Positions 43,943 to 51,802 are shown, numbered from the stretch's first letter. The stretch: 64,000 nt of DNA from Lautropia sp. (GCA_030532895.1 JAUNKF010000007.1:1-64000), one strand, 5' to 3'. Made by a program: numbers and translations. The notes: generated by a model not told the origin, from the sequence alone.

Positions 43943-44386
43943 ATGAGAAGATGCATGCTATCAATTTTGCTGGGATCCATCATCCTCGGCAGCGGCACGG
44001 CGGTACAGGCCCGAGACACCAAGTTGATTCTGCCGATCAAAGATGCGCTGAATTACTCCGGCAAGAAATCGTCTGCCGCGGAAGTGCTGGATCCAGATAT
44101 CAAGCTTGTGTTCGGCTACAGCAACGGCGGGAAGATCATCGAGAAAGATGTGGTCAGCAACAAGAAGACGAACGCCTTCAACAAAAGCGATGAAGAAGCT
44201 TGCCATTGGGCATTTCTTTCTGCCGTCAAAGCCTTTCAGCAGCGCGCCAAAAACATGAATGCAACCAAGATTGTCAACCTGGTCAGTTACTACAAGAAAA
44301 ACGAGTTCAAAAGCCGGACAGAGTATGAATGCCATGCAGGCGCCGTCGTCGCTGGCGTTGCCCTCAAAGGTGACATCGTCAAATGA
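43943..44386 (+). CDS. Secreted protein of unknown function, associated with aryl-polyene clusters
   Basis: A 147-residue exported protein. The signal peptide (MRRCMLSILLGSIILGSGTAVQA) precedes a mature domain with KLILPIKDALNYSGKKSSAAE and a C-terminal NATKIVNLVSYYKKNEFKS...YECHAGAVVAGVALKGDIVK. Two Cys (ACHW and ECHAG) could pair. Relatives are sometimes called excinuclease ATPase subunit, a name without support here: there is no nucleotide-binding motif. The alternating beta-strand segments suggest a YbjQ/SIMPL-like small domain. GAGAGGA precedes the ATG. It diverges from the transferase gene across a 66-base gap and may belong to the cluster. Confidence 0.65.
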   Translation: MRRCMLSILLGSIILGSGTAVQARDTKLILPIKDALNYSGKKSSAAEVLDPDIKLVFGYSNGGKIIEKDVVSNKKTNAFNKSDEEACHWAFLSAVKAFQQRAKNMNATKIVNLVSYYKKNEFKSRTEYECHAGAVVAGVALKGDIVK

Positions 44387-44453
44387 TCGGTACCACGACG
44401 ACGGATTAAGTCACACGAGATACCGATCACCTTGGCCCAAACCGCCGCCAGAA

Positions 44454-44507
44454 CGTGTTATGCATCCCCAGCGTGGCTTTCGCAGGAACAAATAAGTGCA
44501 TGACACG
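44454..44507. repeat. Inverted pair of the dispersed repeat core
   Basis: CGTGTTATGCA at the left and TGCATGACACG at the right are inverted copies of the dispersed repeat core, able to pair with 10 of 11 bases (one G-T). It lies between the secreted-protein gene and the HD-domain gene, both of which end toward it. It may serve as a convergent transcript end. Confidence 0.65.
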
Positions 44508-44535
44508 ATCTGGCGGAAATGTGCCATCAGCGGCT

Positions 44536-45165
44536 CTACTCAGCGCGCCAAGCCTGGATTGCAAGCAAACGTTCTTCAAAGATCGTCGCCGCCACCTCGG
44601 CCGGCCAAGGCTCCCACGGCGCAAGCCCAGCCAGCGAGTGAATCGGGTCGGTCTCCAGGATCGGCGCCCCGATGCCCAGCACCTGGCGCACCTCATCGGG
44701 GCGCCAGCCCACACAATGCGCCGCCTCACTGGCCGCCGCCATCACATCGGCCTGTTTGTGCTCGGCATGCGCCTGAGCCGACCACGCAGGCAAGTCATAG
44801 CGCCGAGCCACAGCCGCCGAGAGCCGGGCTCCCACGGCCCGGAAAGGCTCTCCCAACACGGCTTTCAGGGGCGAGATGCAATCAAAACCCAGGAAAGCCT
44901 CGTCCGCATCATGCAGCAATTCCAACAACTGCTCGGCCGGTGTGAGCGGACGGCCCGCCAGTTGCTGCCGAATCGCCAACACCAGGAGCGAATGCTGGGC
45001 CACCGACAAGGGCAGGGGCCAGCTCGATTCCCCGCCCCAGCGGTAAGTGCGTGACAACCGAACAGCCAGATCATGATCCGTCCAGGCGTCGGGGTCGGGG
45101 TTGATCAGGTCGAGGTGGCGTCCAGACGGTAGGCGCATCCAGGCGCGTGGGGGAGGGCCAAGCAT
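44536..45165 (-). CDS. HD-domain phosphohydrolase, YfbR-like
   Basis: A 209-residue HD-domain protein. Metal ligands are visible as SVAQHSLLVLAI, LLELLHDADEAFLGFDCISPLK and a downstream Asp, in the order H...HD...D. YfbR-like enzymes hydrolyse deoxynucleoside 5'-monophosphates; related proteins act on other phosphoesters. I chose Met at 45165 (MLGPPPRAWMRLPSGRHLDLINPDP), which matches the family start; the longer frame would run into the RES gene. It lies 11 bases after the RES toxin stop, so the three genes may be cotranscribed. Confidence 0.8.
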   Translation of the reverse strand: MLGPPPRAWMRLPSGRHLDLINPDPDAWTDHDLAVRLSRTYRWGGESSWPLPLSVAQHSLLVLAIRQQLAGRPLTPAEQLLELLHDADEAFLGFDCISPLKAVLGEPFRAVGARLSAAVARRYDLPAWSAQAHAEHKQADVMAAASEAAHCVGWRPDEVRQVLGIGAPILETDPIHSLAGLAPWEPWPAEVAATIFEERLLAIQAWRAE

Positions 45166-45175
45166 TGGAAATGTC

Positions 45176-45757
45176 TTAAGTGGATTGAATGCCAATGCGA
45201 TAACGGGCAACGAAGCTCGGCCAATCGACATGATCCACCAAATCAATATCCTTGAAGACCTTGATCTTTACCCTTGATCGCTCGAACAATGCCACGCTGG
45301 CAGCAGGATAATTATTGCGTGAAGGGTAAAGAATCCCATCAAACCGGGGTTGAGCGTCCACGCCCATCATGTCATGAACAAGGGCAGAAACTTGCTGCGT
45401 GTGCGCATAGTCCCGGCTGGCCAACTGTTCCAGATTCAAACCAAGGACGCTCGCCATGACACCCGGTGCGGTCAGATCAGCCAAACGTAACGTGCTCAAG
45501 ACACCTATCGCACGCACCATCCGGTTTTGAACCTCCTTTAGCGATATCACTCGTTTCTTCTCTGAAAGCCACTGATGTTTGTGAAACACCGATTCCATCA
45601 AGGCTGTGGGAAGATCAAGTCCCACATAGAACACACCGTACCCTCGGGCTGGATCATCGTAGCGATTGAAACCACTACGACCGAAGTAGGTGGTTCGACT
45701 CACATGCTGGAGCAACTCGCCGGCTTCGATCAGAAAAGATGGCAACTCGTCGCTCAC
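45176..45757 (-). CDS. RES-domain toxin
   Basis: A 193-residue protein of the RES family, NAD+-degrading toxins of type II toxin-antitoxin systems. The Arg, Tyr and Glu-bearing stretches are visible as HVSRTTYFGRSGFNRYDDPARGYGVFYVGLDLPTALMESVF, and the C-terminal part has DAQPRFDGILYPSRNNYPAASVALFE with the conserved Ser/Asn segment. It follows the antitoxin gene by 15 bases, the standard order (antitoxin first). No truncation is visible. Confidence 0.85.
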   Translation of the reverse strand: MSDELPSFLIEAGELLQHVSRTTYFGRSGFNRYDDPARGYGVFYVGLDLPTALMESVFHKHQWLSEKKRVISLKEVQNRMVRAIGVLSTLRLADLTAPGVMASVLGLNLEQLASRDYAHTQQVSALVHDMMGVDAQPRFDGILYPSRNNYPAASVALFERSRVKIKVFKDIDLVDHVDWPSFVARYRIGIQST

Positions 45758-45772
45758 CTTGATCCCGCCGTT

Positions 45773-46405
45773 TCAATCTGCCTGTATACCCAGCACATTC
45801 AAAACGGCCAGGACTACCTGATCAATCGAGCTGTTCGTGACCGCATCCACAGGCGAGCGCCCGCCCAAGCCTTCAAGTGGCTCAGACATCGCCCGGTATA
45901 GCGTCCAGTTGTCAATATCCTCGGCTGTCTGATGAAGCACGGTTTCAGTCAGTTGCCGTTTCACCGGGTCAAGCTGCCAATCTGGCAAACGCTGTCCACG
46001 CGGCCCCACACTGAGTGTCAGCAGGCGACGGGCCGATATATCCTTGTAGATCTGTTGGCGTGACTTGCCCGCCAACTTGGCAAACGCCGGAATCGGCAGG
46101 TTACTTGGCTGCTGGAAGGCATCCAGCAACACAGTTCGGCCACGCTGAATGTCGGTTTGAGAAGGAACCCAGGCCGAGTCGGCTGACAAAGCTTGCGCCT
46201 TGCGAGCCAAGGTCTGTTCAACGGTCTCGACTTCCTGATTGGCAGAAAATCTCACCGACTCCAGACACTCATGGATGAACGCCTGCAACTCTGCCGAAAA
46301 AGCCCTGGCATCACGGATTTCAACGCTATCCGTGAACCGATGCACATCCTTTGCCGTGACACGCGGCAGACGATCTGCGATGAGTTCAATGACCGGGGAG
46401 GACAT
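45773..46405 (-). CDS. Antitoxin of the RES toxin (Xre/MbcA/ParS-like)
   Basis: A 210-residue DNA-binding antitoxin candidate. A central segment (LPIPAFAKLAGKSRQQIYKDISARRLLTLSVGPRGQRLPDWQLD) looks like a winged or HTH DNA-reader, and the C-terminus has EPLEGLGGRSPVDAVTN, the MbcA/ParS/DUF2384-type toxin-binding motif. It is longer than the usual Xre-like partner (about 140 residues) and begins with an extra N-terminal region of some 100 residues of no known family. Position before the RES gene and the C-terminal motif support the assignment. Confidence 0.75.
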   Translation of the reverse strand: MSSPVIELIADRLPRVTAKDVHRFTDSVEIRDARAFSAELQAFIHECLESVRFSANQEVETVEQTLARKAQALSADSAWVPSQTDIQRGRTVLLDAFQQPSNLPIPAFAKLAGKSRQQIYKDISARRLLTLSVGPRGQRLPDWQLDPVKRQLTETVLHQTAEDIDNWTLYRAMSEPLEGLGGRSPVDAVTNSSIDQVVLAVLNVLGIQAD

Positions 46406-46504
46406 GGCCAGCCTCGCTCAGGAGACACTGAGATAGGCACACTCTAGTCGCCCAAGTCTCTTTTGTCAACTTTGTCGCTAACAAAACAAGTAGGCCAGAA
46501 ATGC

Positions 46505-46529
46505 AAAAAGGCCCGAGCGGGCCTTTTTG
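46505..46529 (-). terminator. Intrinsic terminator of the second tRNA-Gly
   Basis: AAAAAGGCCC and GGGCCTTTTT form a stem with a four-base loop, T-rich on the minus strand after the tRNA. It is the counterpart of the terminator at 25749. Confidence 0.75.
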
Positions 46530-46565
46530 AAGATCGGCAGCTGTTGAACAGCTACCGAAAGAATC

Positions 46566-46641
46566 TGGAGCGGGAAACGAGTCTCGAACTCGCGACCTCA
46601 ACCTTGGCAAGGTTGCGCTCTACCAACTGAGCTATTCCCGC
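46566..46641 (-). tRNA. tRNA-Gly (GCC anticodon), copy 2
   Basis: Identical by eye over 76 bases to the gene at 25813-25888, with the same flanking terminator, spacer and promoter hexamers. The encoded 3' CCA is present. Confidence 0.97.
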
Positions 46642-46659
46642 GTCGTCTTGAAGAACAGG

Positions 46660-46688
46660 ATTATAGAGAGCTTCTGCTTTCTTGCAAA
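46660..46688 (-). promoter_or_regulatory. Promoter of tRNA-Gly copy 2
   Basis: TTTGCA and TATAAT on the minus strand, 17 bases apart, 18 bases before the tRNA 5' end. It matches the promoter of copy 1. Confidence 0.75.
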
Positions 46689-46836
46689 CTCAATCATTTA
46701 AAAATTGTTACGTCACACCCGATGGATCTTCGGCGCTGAGAAGGAGAGTGGCATCCACGGCGCGGCGCCAAAGCTCGATGAGCACCTCGGCATCGTCAGG
46801 GCGTGATCCACGGCGTGTGTCCATGCGGCTCTGGGG

Positions 46837-46922
46837 TGGTGCCCGAGGCCGGGGTCGAACCGGCACGACCAAAGGTCGAGGGATTTTAAGTCCCTTGTGT
46901 CTACCAATTTCACCACTCGGGC
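46837..46922 (-). tRNA. tRNA-Leu (TAA anticodon)
   Basis: An 86-base minus-strand cloverleaf starting GCCCGAGTGGTGAAATTGG and ending GCCTCGGGCACCA. The anticodon loop is ACTTAAAATCC (anticodon TAA). The long variable arm of class II tRNAs is present (TCGACCTTTGGTCGTG) and the T loop is GGTTCGACC. The 3' CCA is encoded. Confidence 0.96.
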
Positions 46923-46926
46923 GTTT

Positions 46927-46987
46927 GGGATACGCTAAACAACTCCACGCAGACGCCGCGCCTCACGAGACTTGTTCAGCGTATCCC
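46927..46987. repeat. Inverted repeat (GGGATACGCT...AGCGTATCCC), copy 1
   Basis: GGGATACGCTAAACAA at the left pairs with TTGTTCAGCGTATCCC at the right over a stem of about 16-20 bases. The right arm touches the stop codon of the esterase gene. A second copy with the same arms lies at 48506-48586 beside the divergent ABC gene's stop. Confidence 0.8.
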
Positions 46988-47790
46988 TAAAGCAGCGGCT
47001 TCAACACCAACCAGACATTATCCAACATTTTGGGCTGGGCGGCCGCAGAAGGGTGGATGCCGTCGGGCTGAAACCACTGTCGATCGTGCCCAAAGCCTTC
47101 TAGCAGGAAGGGCACGAGGGCAGCGCCCGTATCCTTTGCAAGCTGCCCATACATTGCCTCAAACTGCCGGGCATAGGCCGCGCCGTAGTTGGGTGGCACC
47201 TGCATGCCGATGAGCAGCACCTGTGAGCCGACGGACTTGGCCTCATCGATCATCTGCCGAAGATTGGCCTGGGCCGTGCGGATGGGCAGGCCACGCAGCG
47301 CATCGTTACCGCCCAACTCGATCACGGTGAGTGCCGGGCGGTGCTGTTGCAGCAGTTTGGGCAGCCGGCTTCGGCCACCCGAGGTGGTTTCACCGCTGAT
47401 GCTGGCGTTGACCACCCGCCAGTTTGGGCGCTTCAGATCGGTGTCGTCCTCCTTCAGGCGTTGGCTGAGCAAAGCCACCCAGCCCTGGCCTCGTGGCAGC
47501 CCATACTCAGCCGACAGGCTGTCGCCCACGATCAACATGGCGGGATCAGCAGGGGCGTGAGCGTCGGCAGAGGCACCGGTGCCCGTGCCAGCCCCAGCCT
47601 TGGCGCTGGCCGCGCCATCATCGGCACGCACCCTTTGAGCGGTGCCCAACAAGGGTAGGGCAAGCATCGCCCCCAGCCCCAAGGCCATTCCGCCAGACAA
47701 CAAGCCTCGACGAGCAGGGCGCACAGACGGCCCGGCGGCCGTTACCATTGCCGAGGGTGTGCGTACCTCTGCGGCACGCCTGCCCATCAT
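46987..47790 (-). CDS. SGNH-hydrolase esterase (TesA/arylesterase type)
   Basis: A 267-residue exported hydrolase. The catalytic motifs are AMLIVGDSLSAEYGLPRG (block I, Ser), NASISGETTSGG (block II), IELGGNDALRG (block III, Asn) and DGIHPSAAAQ (block V, Asp and His). It is closest to TesA, a periplasmic thioesterase/lysophospholipase I. An N-terminal Arg pair with a hydrophobic segment (ARRGLLSGGMALGLGAMLALPLLG) suggests a Tat or Sec signal. I chose Met 47790 because GAGGCG precedes it; Mets at 47787 and 47748 are alternatives. It diverges from an ATPase gene whose start lies 47 bases away, the standard TesA/YbbA pairing. Confidence 0.85.
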   Translation of the reverse strand: MMGRRAAEVRTPSAMVTAAGPSVRPARRGLLSGGMALGLGAMLALPLLGTAQRVRADDGAASAKAGAGTGTGASADAHAPADPAMLIVGDSLSAEYGLPRGQGWVALLSQRLKEDDTDLKRPNWRVVNASISGETTSGGRSRLPKLLQQHRPALTVIELGGNDALRGLPIRTAQANLRQMIDEAKSVGSQVLLIGMQVPPNYGAAYARQFEAMYGQLAKDTGAALVPFLLEGFGHDRQWFQPDGIHPSAAAQPKMLDNVWLVLKPLL

Positions 47791-47836
47791 CACAGACGCC
47801 TCAGATTGTTCCCTCTCCTGTTTCCAGCGTGTCCTC

Positions 47837-48505
47837 ATGCCCTTGATCCAAGTCCAGCAGTTAAGCAAAAGCGTACCAGATAGCGGCCGCAACCTGAGGA
47901 TCCTCGATGACATCAGTTTCGAGGTGGAAGCGGGGCAGACGGTGGCGATCATCGGCGCCTCGGGGTCGGGCAAATCCACCTTGCTGGGCCTTCTGGCTGG
48001 CCTGGATCTGCCCACTGGCGGCGAGATTCGGGTGGACGGGCACTCGCTCTTTGCCTGGAACGAAGAGCAACGCGCGCAGTGGCGTGCCGAGCAGGTGGGT
48101 TTCGTCTTCCAGTCCTTTCAGTTGCTGCCGGCGATGACGGCCCTGGAAAACGTGATGCTGCCGCTGGAACTGGCTGCCAACCCTGCGGCGCCCGAGATCG
48201 CGCATCGCCTGCTGGATCGGGTCGGGCTGGCTGAACGAGCAGGGCATTATCCTCGCACCCTGTCTGGCGGCGAGCAGCAACGGGTGGCGCTGGCGCGCGC
48301 CTTTGCCCCCTCGCCAAAGCTGCTGTTTGCCGACGAACCCACGGGCAGCCTCGATCACGCCACCGGCGAACGGGTGATCGACCTGCTCTTCGAGATGAAC
48401 CGGGATTTTGGCGCCACGCTGATCCTCGTCACGCACGACCCACGGCTGGCCGAACGCTGTGGTCGCCGGCTTGAAATCAACCGCGGCCGACTGAAGGAAA
48501 ACTAA
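47837..48505 (+). CDS. ABC transporter ATP-binding protein, YbbA/LolD-like
   Basis: A 222-residue nucleotide-binding subunit. Walker [11 protein letters not shown]-loop [12 protein letters not shown], signature [16 protein letters not shown], Walker [13 protein letters not shown] and the switch His (VTHDPRL) are intact. It belongs to the YbbA family of the MacB/LolCDE superfamily, which energises the YbbP permease; no permease gene follows here, and an inverted repeat instead starts at the stop codon. It is divergent from the esterase gene, as ybbA is from tesA in E. coli. An ORF reaching upstream to 47642 is spurious. Confidence 0.88.
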   Translation: MPLIQVQQLSKSVPDSGRNLRILDDISFEVEAGQTVAIIGASGSGKSTLLGLLAGLDLPTGGEIRVDGHSLFAWNEEQRAQWRAEQVGFVFQSFQLLPAMTALENVMLPLELAANPAAPEIAHRLLDRVGLAERAGHYPRTLSGGEQQRVALARAFAPSPKLLFADEPTGSLDHATGERVIDLLFEMNRDFGATLILVTHDPRLAERCGRRLEINRGRLKEN

Positions 48506-48586
48506 GGGATACGCTGAGCAAGTCCCGCGAAGCGAGGCGCCTCGGAACGAGATGCGACATCCGCGAGGACTTGTTCAGCGTATCCC
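48506..48586. repeat. Inverted repeat (GGGATACGCT...AGCGTATCCC), copy 2
   Basis: GGGATACGCTGAGCAAGTCC pairs with GGACTTGTTCAGCGTATCCC as a 20-base stem with one G-T. It begins directly after the ATPase stop codon. The arms match those of copy 1. Confidence 0.8.
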
Positions 48587-48616
48587 TAGCGTTTGTTCAC
48601 GCCCAAAGGTTTTTCT

Positions 48617-48641
48617 CGGGGACGAACCAGTGCATGACACG
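48617..48641 (-). repeat. Dispersed intergenic repeat, copy 5
   Basis: On the minus strand CGTGTCATGCAC then TGGTTCGTCCCCG. It lies between the inverted repeat and the end of nnrD. Confidence 0.6.
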
Positions 48642-48667
48642 CCAAAGCACGCCGTGACACAGCACCC

Positions 48668-50593
48668 CTACCGTGCGCGGTAACAATCGCCCAGAATCAG
48701 CGGATAGGCTTCCGGCAACATCGAGGCCGACACGCCCATCGGCCCGGCATTGGCCACCGCATACTCACCCGCCCGGCCGTGCATCCATACCCCGATGCAG
48801 GCTGCACGCCATGCCGCTTCTTCTGGCGGCACAGCAGCGCGTAGCAGTCGGGCGAGCAGGGCGCCAATCGTGCCGGCCAGCACATCGCCGGTGCCGCCCG
48901 TACCCAACACCGGATGGCCGCTACTGTTGACCGCCACCCGACCATCGGGCGCAGCAATCACCGTGCCGGCACCTTTCAGCACGACCCACGACCGATAACG
49001 CGCGGCCAACCGTCTGGCCGCCCCGATCCGGTCGGCCTGCACGGCCGGCACACTGATGCCCAACAGTCGTGCAGCCTCCAATGGATGGGGCGTCATGATC
49101 CGAAGCTTTGGCTGAGTCGTTCCCTGGTTTGGCTCAACCGACACCTGATCTGAAGGCGTTACTGTCCGGGCGTCATCTGCCTGAACTTCTCGCTCTACAA
49201 GCGCTTGCCCCGACACATATAAAGCTTCCTTATTTTTAGTTTCCTGACTTCTTTGGTCTGCCTGGTCTGCCAACGATCCTGACAGGAGCGTCAAGGCATC
49301 GGCATCCAACACCAATGGCAGCCCGGCGTCCATCGCCGCGTCGAGCCACGCACGCGCTACCGTGTCCTGCCCCAGACCACAGCCCACCACGAGCACGGGA
49401 CGATTGCCGGGCCAGCCGATGGCGTTCGCAGCCCCCTCTGTCGCGTCGTTTACCCCTGCTGCTTCAAGTTTGTCTCTCGTCTGCATGCCGCCTTGGTCAT
49501 CGGCTTGGCGTTGGACTTGAGCTTGGCGTTCGGGTTGGGTTTGCTCAACCCCAACCATCGACCGGGCGCCCTCTCTTTCAAGCGGCATCCCCCAACGCAT
49601 GACCTCCGGGTGCATCACATCGACCGAGCCAGCCGTTTCAGATGAGGCTCCATCCTCCCCATGTACCGCTTCGGTGGCAATCCAGACGCGGCCAGCCCCA
49701 GCCCCGGATGCGCCACGGGCCGCCAAGCGTGCCGCGCCCCCCATGCCCAGCCGGCCGCCCATCACCAGCACATCGCCTGCCGTGCCCTTGTGAGCATCCA
49801 CCGGCTGGCTGGGCAACATGGCTGCAACGGCTGCCTGATCCAGCCGCACAGGCACAGCCTCCACGTCCTCCTCCGAGGCAAGCACCCAAGGCTCGACACT
49901 GAGCGGCGCCACCCAGACCTCACCGGCATGCACCAGACCCGGCCCGGTGTGCAGGCCGGGCTTGTCGGCAATCATCGTCACCGTCACATCGGCCGAGACG
50001 ACCGCGCCATCACCGACCACGCCACCCGTGTCGGCATCGAGACCACTGGGCACGTCGATGGCCAGCACCTTCACGCTCTCGGGCCGGTCTGCCAACAACA
50101 CGGCCAGCTCGGCCGCCTCATCAGCGAGTGGGCGTGCCAGACCGATCCCGAACAAGCCATCGATGACCAGGGCAGGGCCTTGCAGCCAGTTTTTGGCATC
50201 GGCAAGCCGGCCAAAGTCCTGCCCCGTGGCCCGCCAGGCCACCCACGCGGCACGGGCATCAGGCGCAGCAGGCGGGCGTTTGTCCAGCCCAGCAAAAACC
50301 GCAGCCTTCACCGCCAGCCCGGCTTTCAGCAGCAAGCGGCCGGCCACGAGTGCATCGCCCCCGTTGTTGCCAGGCCCGACGAGCAACACGACCGGTGTGT
50401 CGGCCGGCATGCGGCGCCAGAGCTTCAAGGCCACCTCGGCCACCGCAGCACCTGCGCAGGCCATCAGCGCGCCGGCGGGTGTCTCGGCCAGCCAGGCTGC
50501 CTCGATGTCTCGAATGCGCTTCAGATCCAGCAAGCGCTTGGGTGAGAGACGGGATGCAGGAAAAACCTCGGATGTCAGCGCCCGGTTTGCCAT
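48668..50593 (-). CDS. nnrD: Bifunctional NAD(P)H-hydrate epimerase/dehydratase (NnrD) with two insertions
   Basis: A 641-residue repair enzyme that recycles hydrated NAD(P)H. The YjeF N-terminal epimerase half (VVLLVGPGNNGGDALVAGRLL, LVIDGLFGIGLARPL, AIDVPSGLDADTG) is followed by the dehydratase half (GTAGDVLVMGGRLGMGGAARLAARGA; TPHPLEAARLLG; SWVVLKGAGTVIA; GTGGTGDVLAGTIGALLA). It exceeds the usual length of about 500 because of two polar, Gln/Asp/Glu-rich insertions, at about residues 338-390 and 442-495. AGGAGG lies 5 bases before the ATG, which fixes the start; a longer frame begins 9 codons upstream. No frameshift is visible. Confidence 0.92.
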   Translation of the reverse strand: MANRALTSEVFPASRLSPKRLLDLKRIRDIEAAWLAETPAGALMACAGAAVAEVALKLWRRMPADTPVVLLVGPGNNGGDALVAGRLLLKAGLAVKAAVFAGLDKRPPAAPDARAAWVAWRATGQDFGRLADAKNWLQGPALVIDGLFGIGLARPLADEAAELAVLLADRPESVKVLAIDVPSGLDADTGGVVGDGAVVSADVTVTMIADKPGLHTGPGLVHAGEVWVAPLSVEPWVLASEEDVEAVPVRLDQAAVAAMLPSQPVDAHKGTAGDVLVMGGRLGMGGAARLAARGASGAGAGRVWIATEAVHGEDGASSETAGSVDVMHPEVMRWGMPLEREGARSMVGVEQTQPERQAQVQRQADDQGGMQTRDKLEAAGVNDATEGAANAIGWPGNRPVLVVGCGLGQDTVARAWLDAAMDAGLPLVLDADALTLLSGSLADQADQRSQETKNKEALYVSGQALVEREVQADDARTVTPSDQVSVEPNQGTTQPKLRIMTPHPLEAARLLGISVPAVQADRIGAARRLAARYRSWVVLKGAGTVIAAPDGRVAVNSSGHPVLGTGGTGDVLAGTIGALLARLLRAAVPPEEAAWRAACIGVWMHGRAGEYAVANAGPMGVSASMLPEAYPLILGDCYRAR

Positions 50594-50676
50594 CGAACCT
50601 CCTGGCGGGTAAAAGAGCAACGTTTTGCCATGTCATGCACGCCCAGCAGGGTTTTCACTGGGACGAGTCAGTCACG

Positions 50677-50699
50677 GAGACGAATCAGTACACAACACC
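50677..50699 (-). repeat. Dispersed intergenic repeat, copy 6 (degenerate)
   Basis: On the minus strand GGTGTTGTGTACTGATTCG then TCTCC, two or three changes from the core. It lies between nnrD and yceH; another partial copy (TGTCATGCACGCC) is at 50631. Confidence 0.45.
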
Positions 50700-50771
50700 C
50701 TCTGGAGCAGGCATCATGACACGATAGACCCACCCACAGTGCCCGCCAAGTGTCGCACAATAGCAGCCATC

Positions 50772-50953
50772 TGAGCGATCCCGGAGCCAAGGCATGAGCG
50801 AAGCATCCCGCCAACCCAACCCCCTGTCCATCTACGAAGCACGCGCACTGGCCGTGCTGATCGAAAAGGAAAAGACCGTGCCCGACAGCTATCCGATGTC
50901 GGTCAACGCCTTGCTGGCCGGGTGCAACCAGCGCACCAACCGTGACCCAGTCA
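50772..50953 (+). repeat. yceH 5' end, left copy of a direct duplication
   Basis: About 180 bases from 22 bases upstream of the yceH start to codon 53. The right copy is at 52311-52482 and lacks 9 bases within codons 23-28. The two copies enclose a 1.36-kb segment holding the rest of yceH and a toxin-antitoxin remnant. Confidence 0.85.
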
Positions 50954-51489
50954 TGAACCTGAGCGAGGCCGATCTGCTGCGGGCACTCGATGGCTTGCGG
51001 GCGCGGGGCATGGTGATCGAGTCGAGTGGCGGCCGCGTGATGCGCTACGAGCAGAACCTGCCGCGCGTGCTGCACATCCCCTCGGAATCGGCCGCGCTCT
51101 TGGCCACGTTGATGCTGCGTGGGCCGCAAACGCCAGCCGAGTTGCGCAATCATGTGGAGCGGCAAGTCAAGTTTGCCGACACCTCATCGGTGGAAGCCTA
51201 TCTGGATGAACTCGCCAACCGCAGTGCCGGCGCACTGGTGGCGCAGATGCCCCGCCAGCCAGGCGAGCGGGAGCAACGCTGGCGGCATCTTCTGTCAGAC
51301 GGACAGCCGGCAGGTGAGGGCATGGATGGGGGCAACGCCTCGGCTGCTGTTGCCAGCACCGGTCACAACGGCACCACAGTACCAGACGCCCTCGTGCAAC
51401 GTCTGGATGCCCTGGAGGCCACCGTCAACCAGCTCACACAGCGCCTGCGCGCGCTGGAGCAACAACTGGGCGTAGCGCCAGAACCATGA
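50794..51489 (+). CDS. yceH: YceH family protein (DUF480)
   Basis: A 231-residue cytoplasmic protein with two winged-helix-like repeats. Family stretches are [59 protein letters not shown] and VLATLMLRGPQTPAELRNHVERQVKFA. The C-terminus ends in a predicted coiled coil (LVQRLDALEATVNQLTQRLRALEQQLGV). Function is uncharacterised beyond a role in cell-envelope or swarming phenotypes reported for E. coli relatives. A truncated second copy of its 5' end lies at 52311-52524 with a decayed toxin locus between. Confidence 0.9.
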   Translation: MSEASRQPNPLSIYEARALAVLIEKEKTVPDSYPMSVNALLAGCNQRTNRDPVMNLSEADLLRALDGLRARGMVIESSGGRVMRYEQNLPRVLHIPSESAALLATLMLRGPQTPAELRNHVERQVKFADTSSVEAYLDELANRSAGALVAQMPRQPGEREQRWRHLLSDGQPAGEGMDGGNASAAVASTGHNGTTVPDALVQRLDALEATVNQLTQRLRALEQQLGVAPEP

Positions 51490-51505
51490 CGGGAGCCATG
51501 ACATC

Positions 51506-51802
51506 ATGATCCAGGTCGATCAGGCATTGTTGAAAGCCTTTGCCAGAAAATACATCTGGTGGAAAACCCCGGAGGAAGCCGTGCTCATGCCTGAACGAGT
51601 GATCGCCCAAGTCATGAACATCGGCGACTACACCGATGTCCAATCACTGACGGTGCAAGTGGGTGATGACGTGCTTCGTGAAGTTCTGACACATGCAGAG
51701 GCTGGTCAATTCAATGAGCGCTCATGGGCATATTGGCACTATCGCCTTGATCTTGCGAGTGTAGGTCAGGTACCCACCTTGCCAGTACGGAGGTTTTCAT
51801 GA
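51506..51802 (+). CDS. Small protein, probable antitoxin partner of the following AbiEii remnant
   Basis: A 98-residue acidic cytoplasmic protein (MIQVDQALLKAFARKYIWWKTPEEAVLMPERVIAQVMNIGDYTDVQ...). It carries the P-E-R-V-I-A-Q-V-M-N pattern and RSWAYWHYRL seen in small proteins (DUF6922-like) that precede AbiEii-type nucleotidyltransferase toxins. Its stop overlaps the start of the next frame (ATGA at 51799). Function as antitoxin is inferred from position. Confidence 0.6.
   Translation: MIQVDQALLKAFARKYIWWKTPEEAVLMPERVIAQVMNIGDYTDVQSLTVQVGDDVLREVLTHAEAGQFNERSWAYWHYRLDLASVGQVPTLPVRRFS

Noticed and set aside
43943-44386. Calling the secreted 147-residue protein an excinuclease subunit
   Set aside because: That name circulates for relatives, but the protein has a signal peptide and no nucleotide-binding or DNA-binding motif.
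25749-46688. Genomic-island integration with an integrase at tRNA-Gly
   Set aside because: The tRNA duplication is real, but no integrase gene is seen between or beside the copies, so integrase-mediated insertion is not supported.
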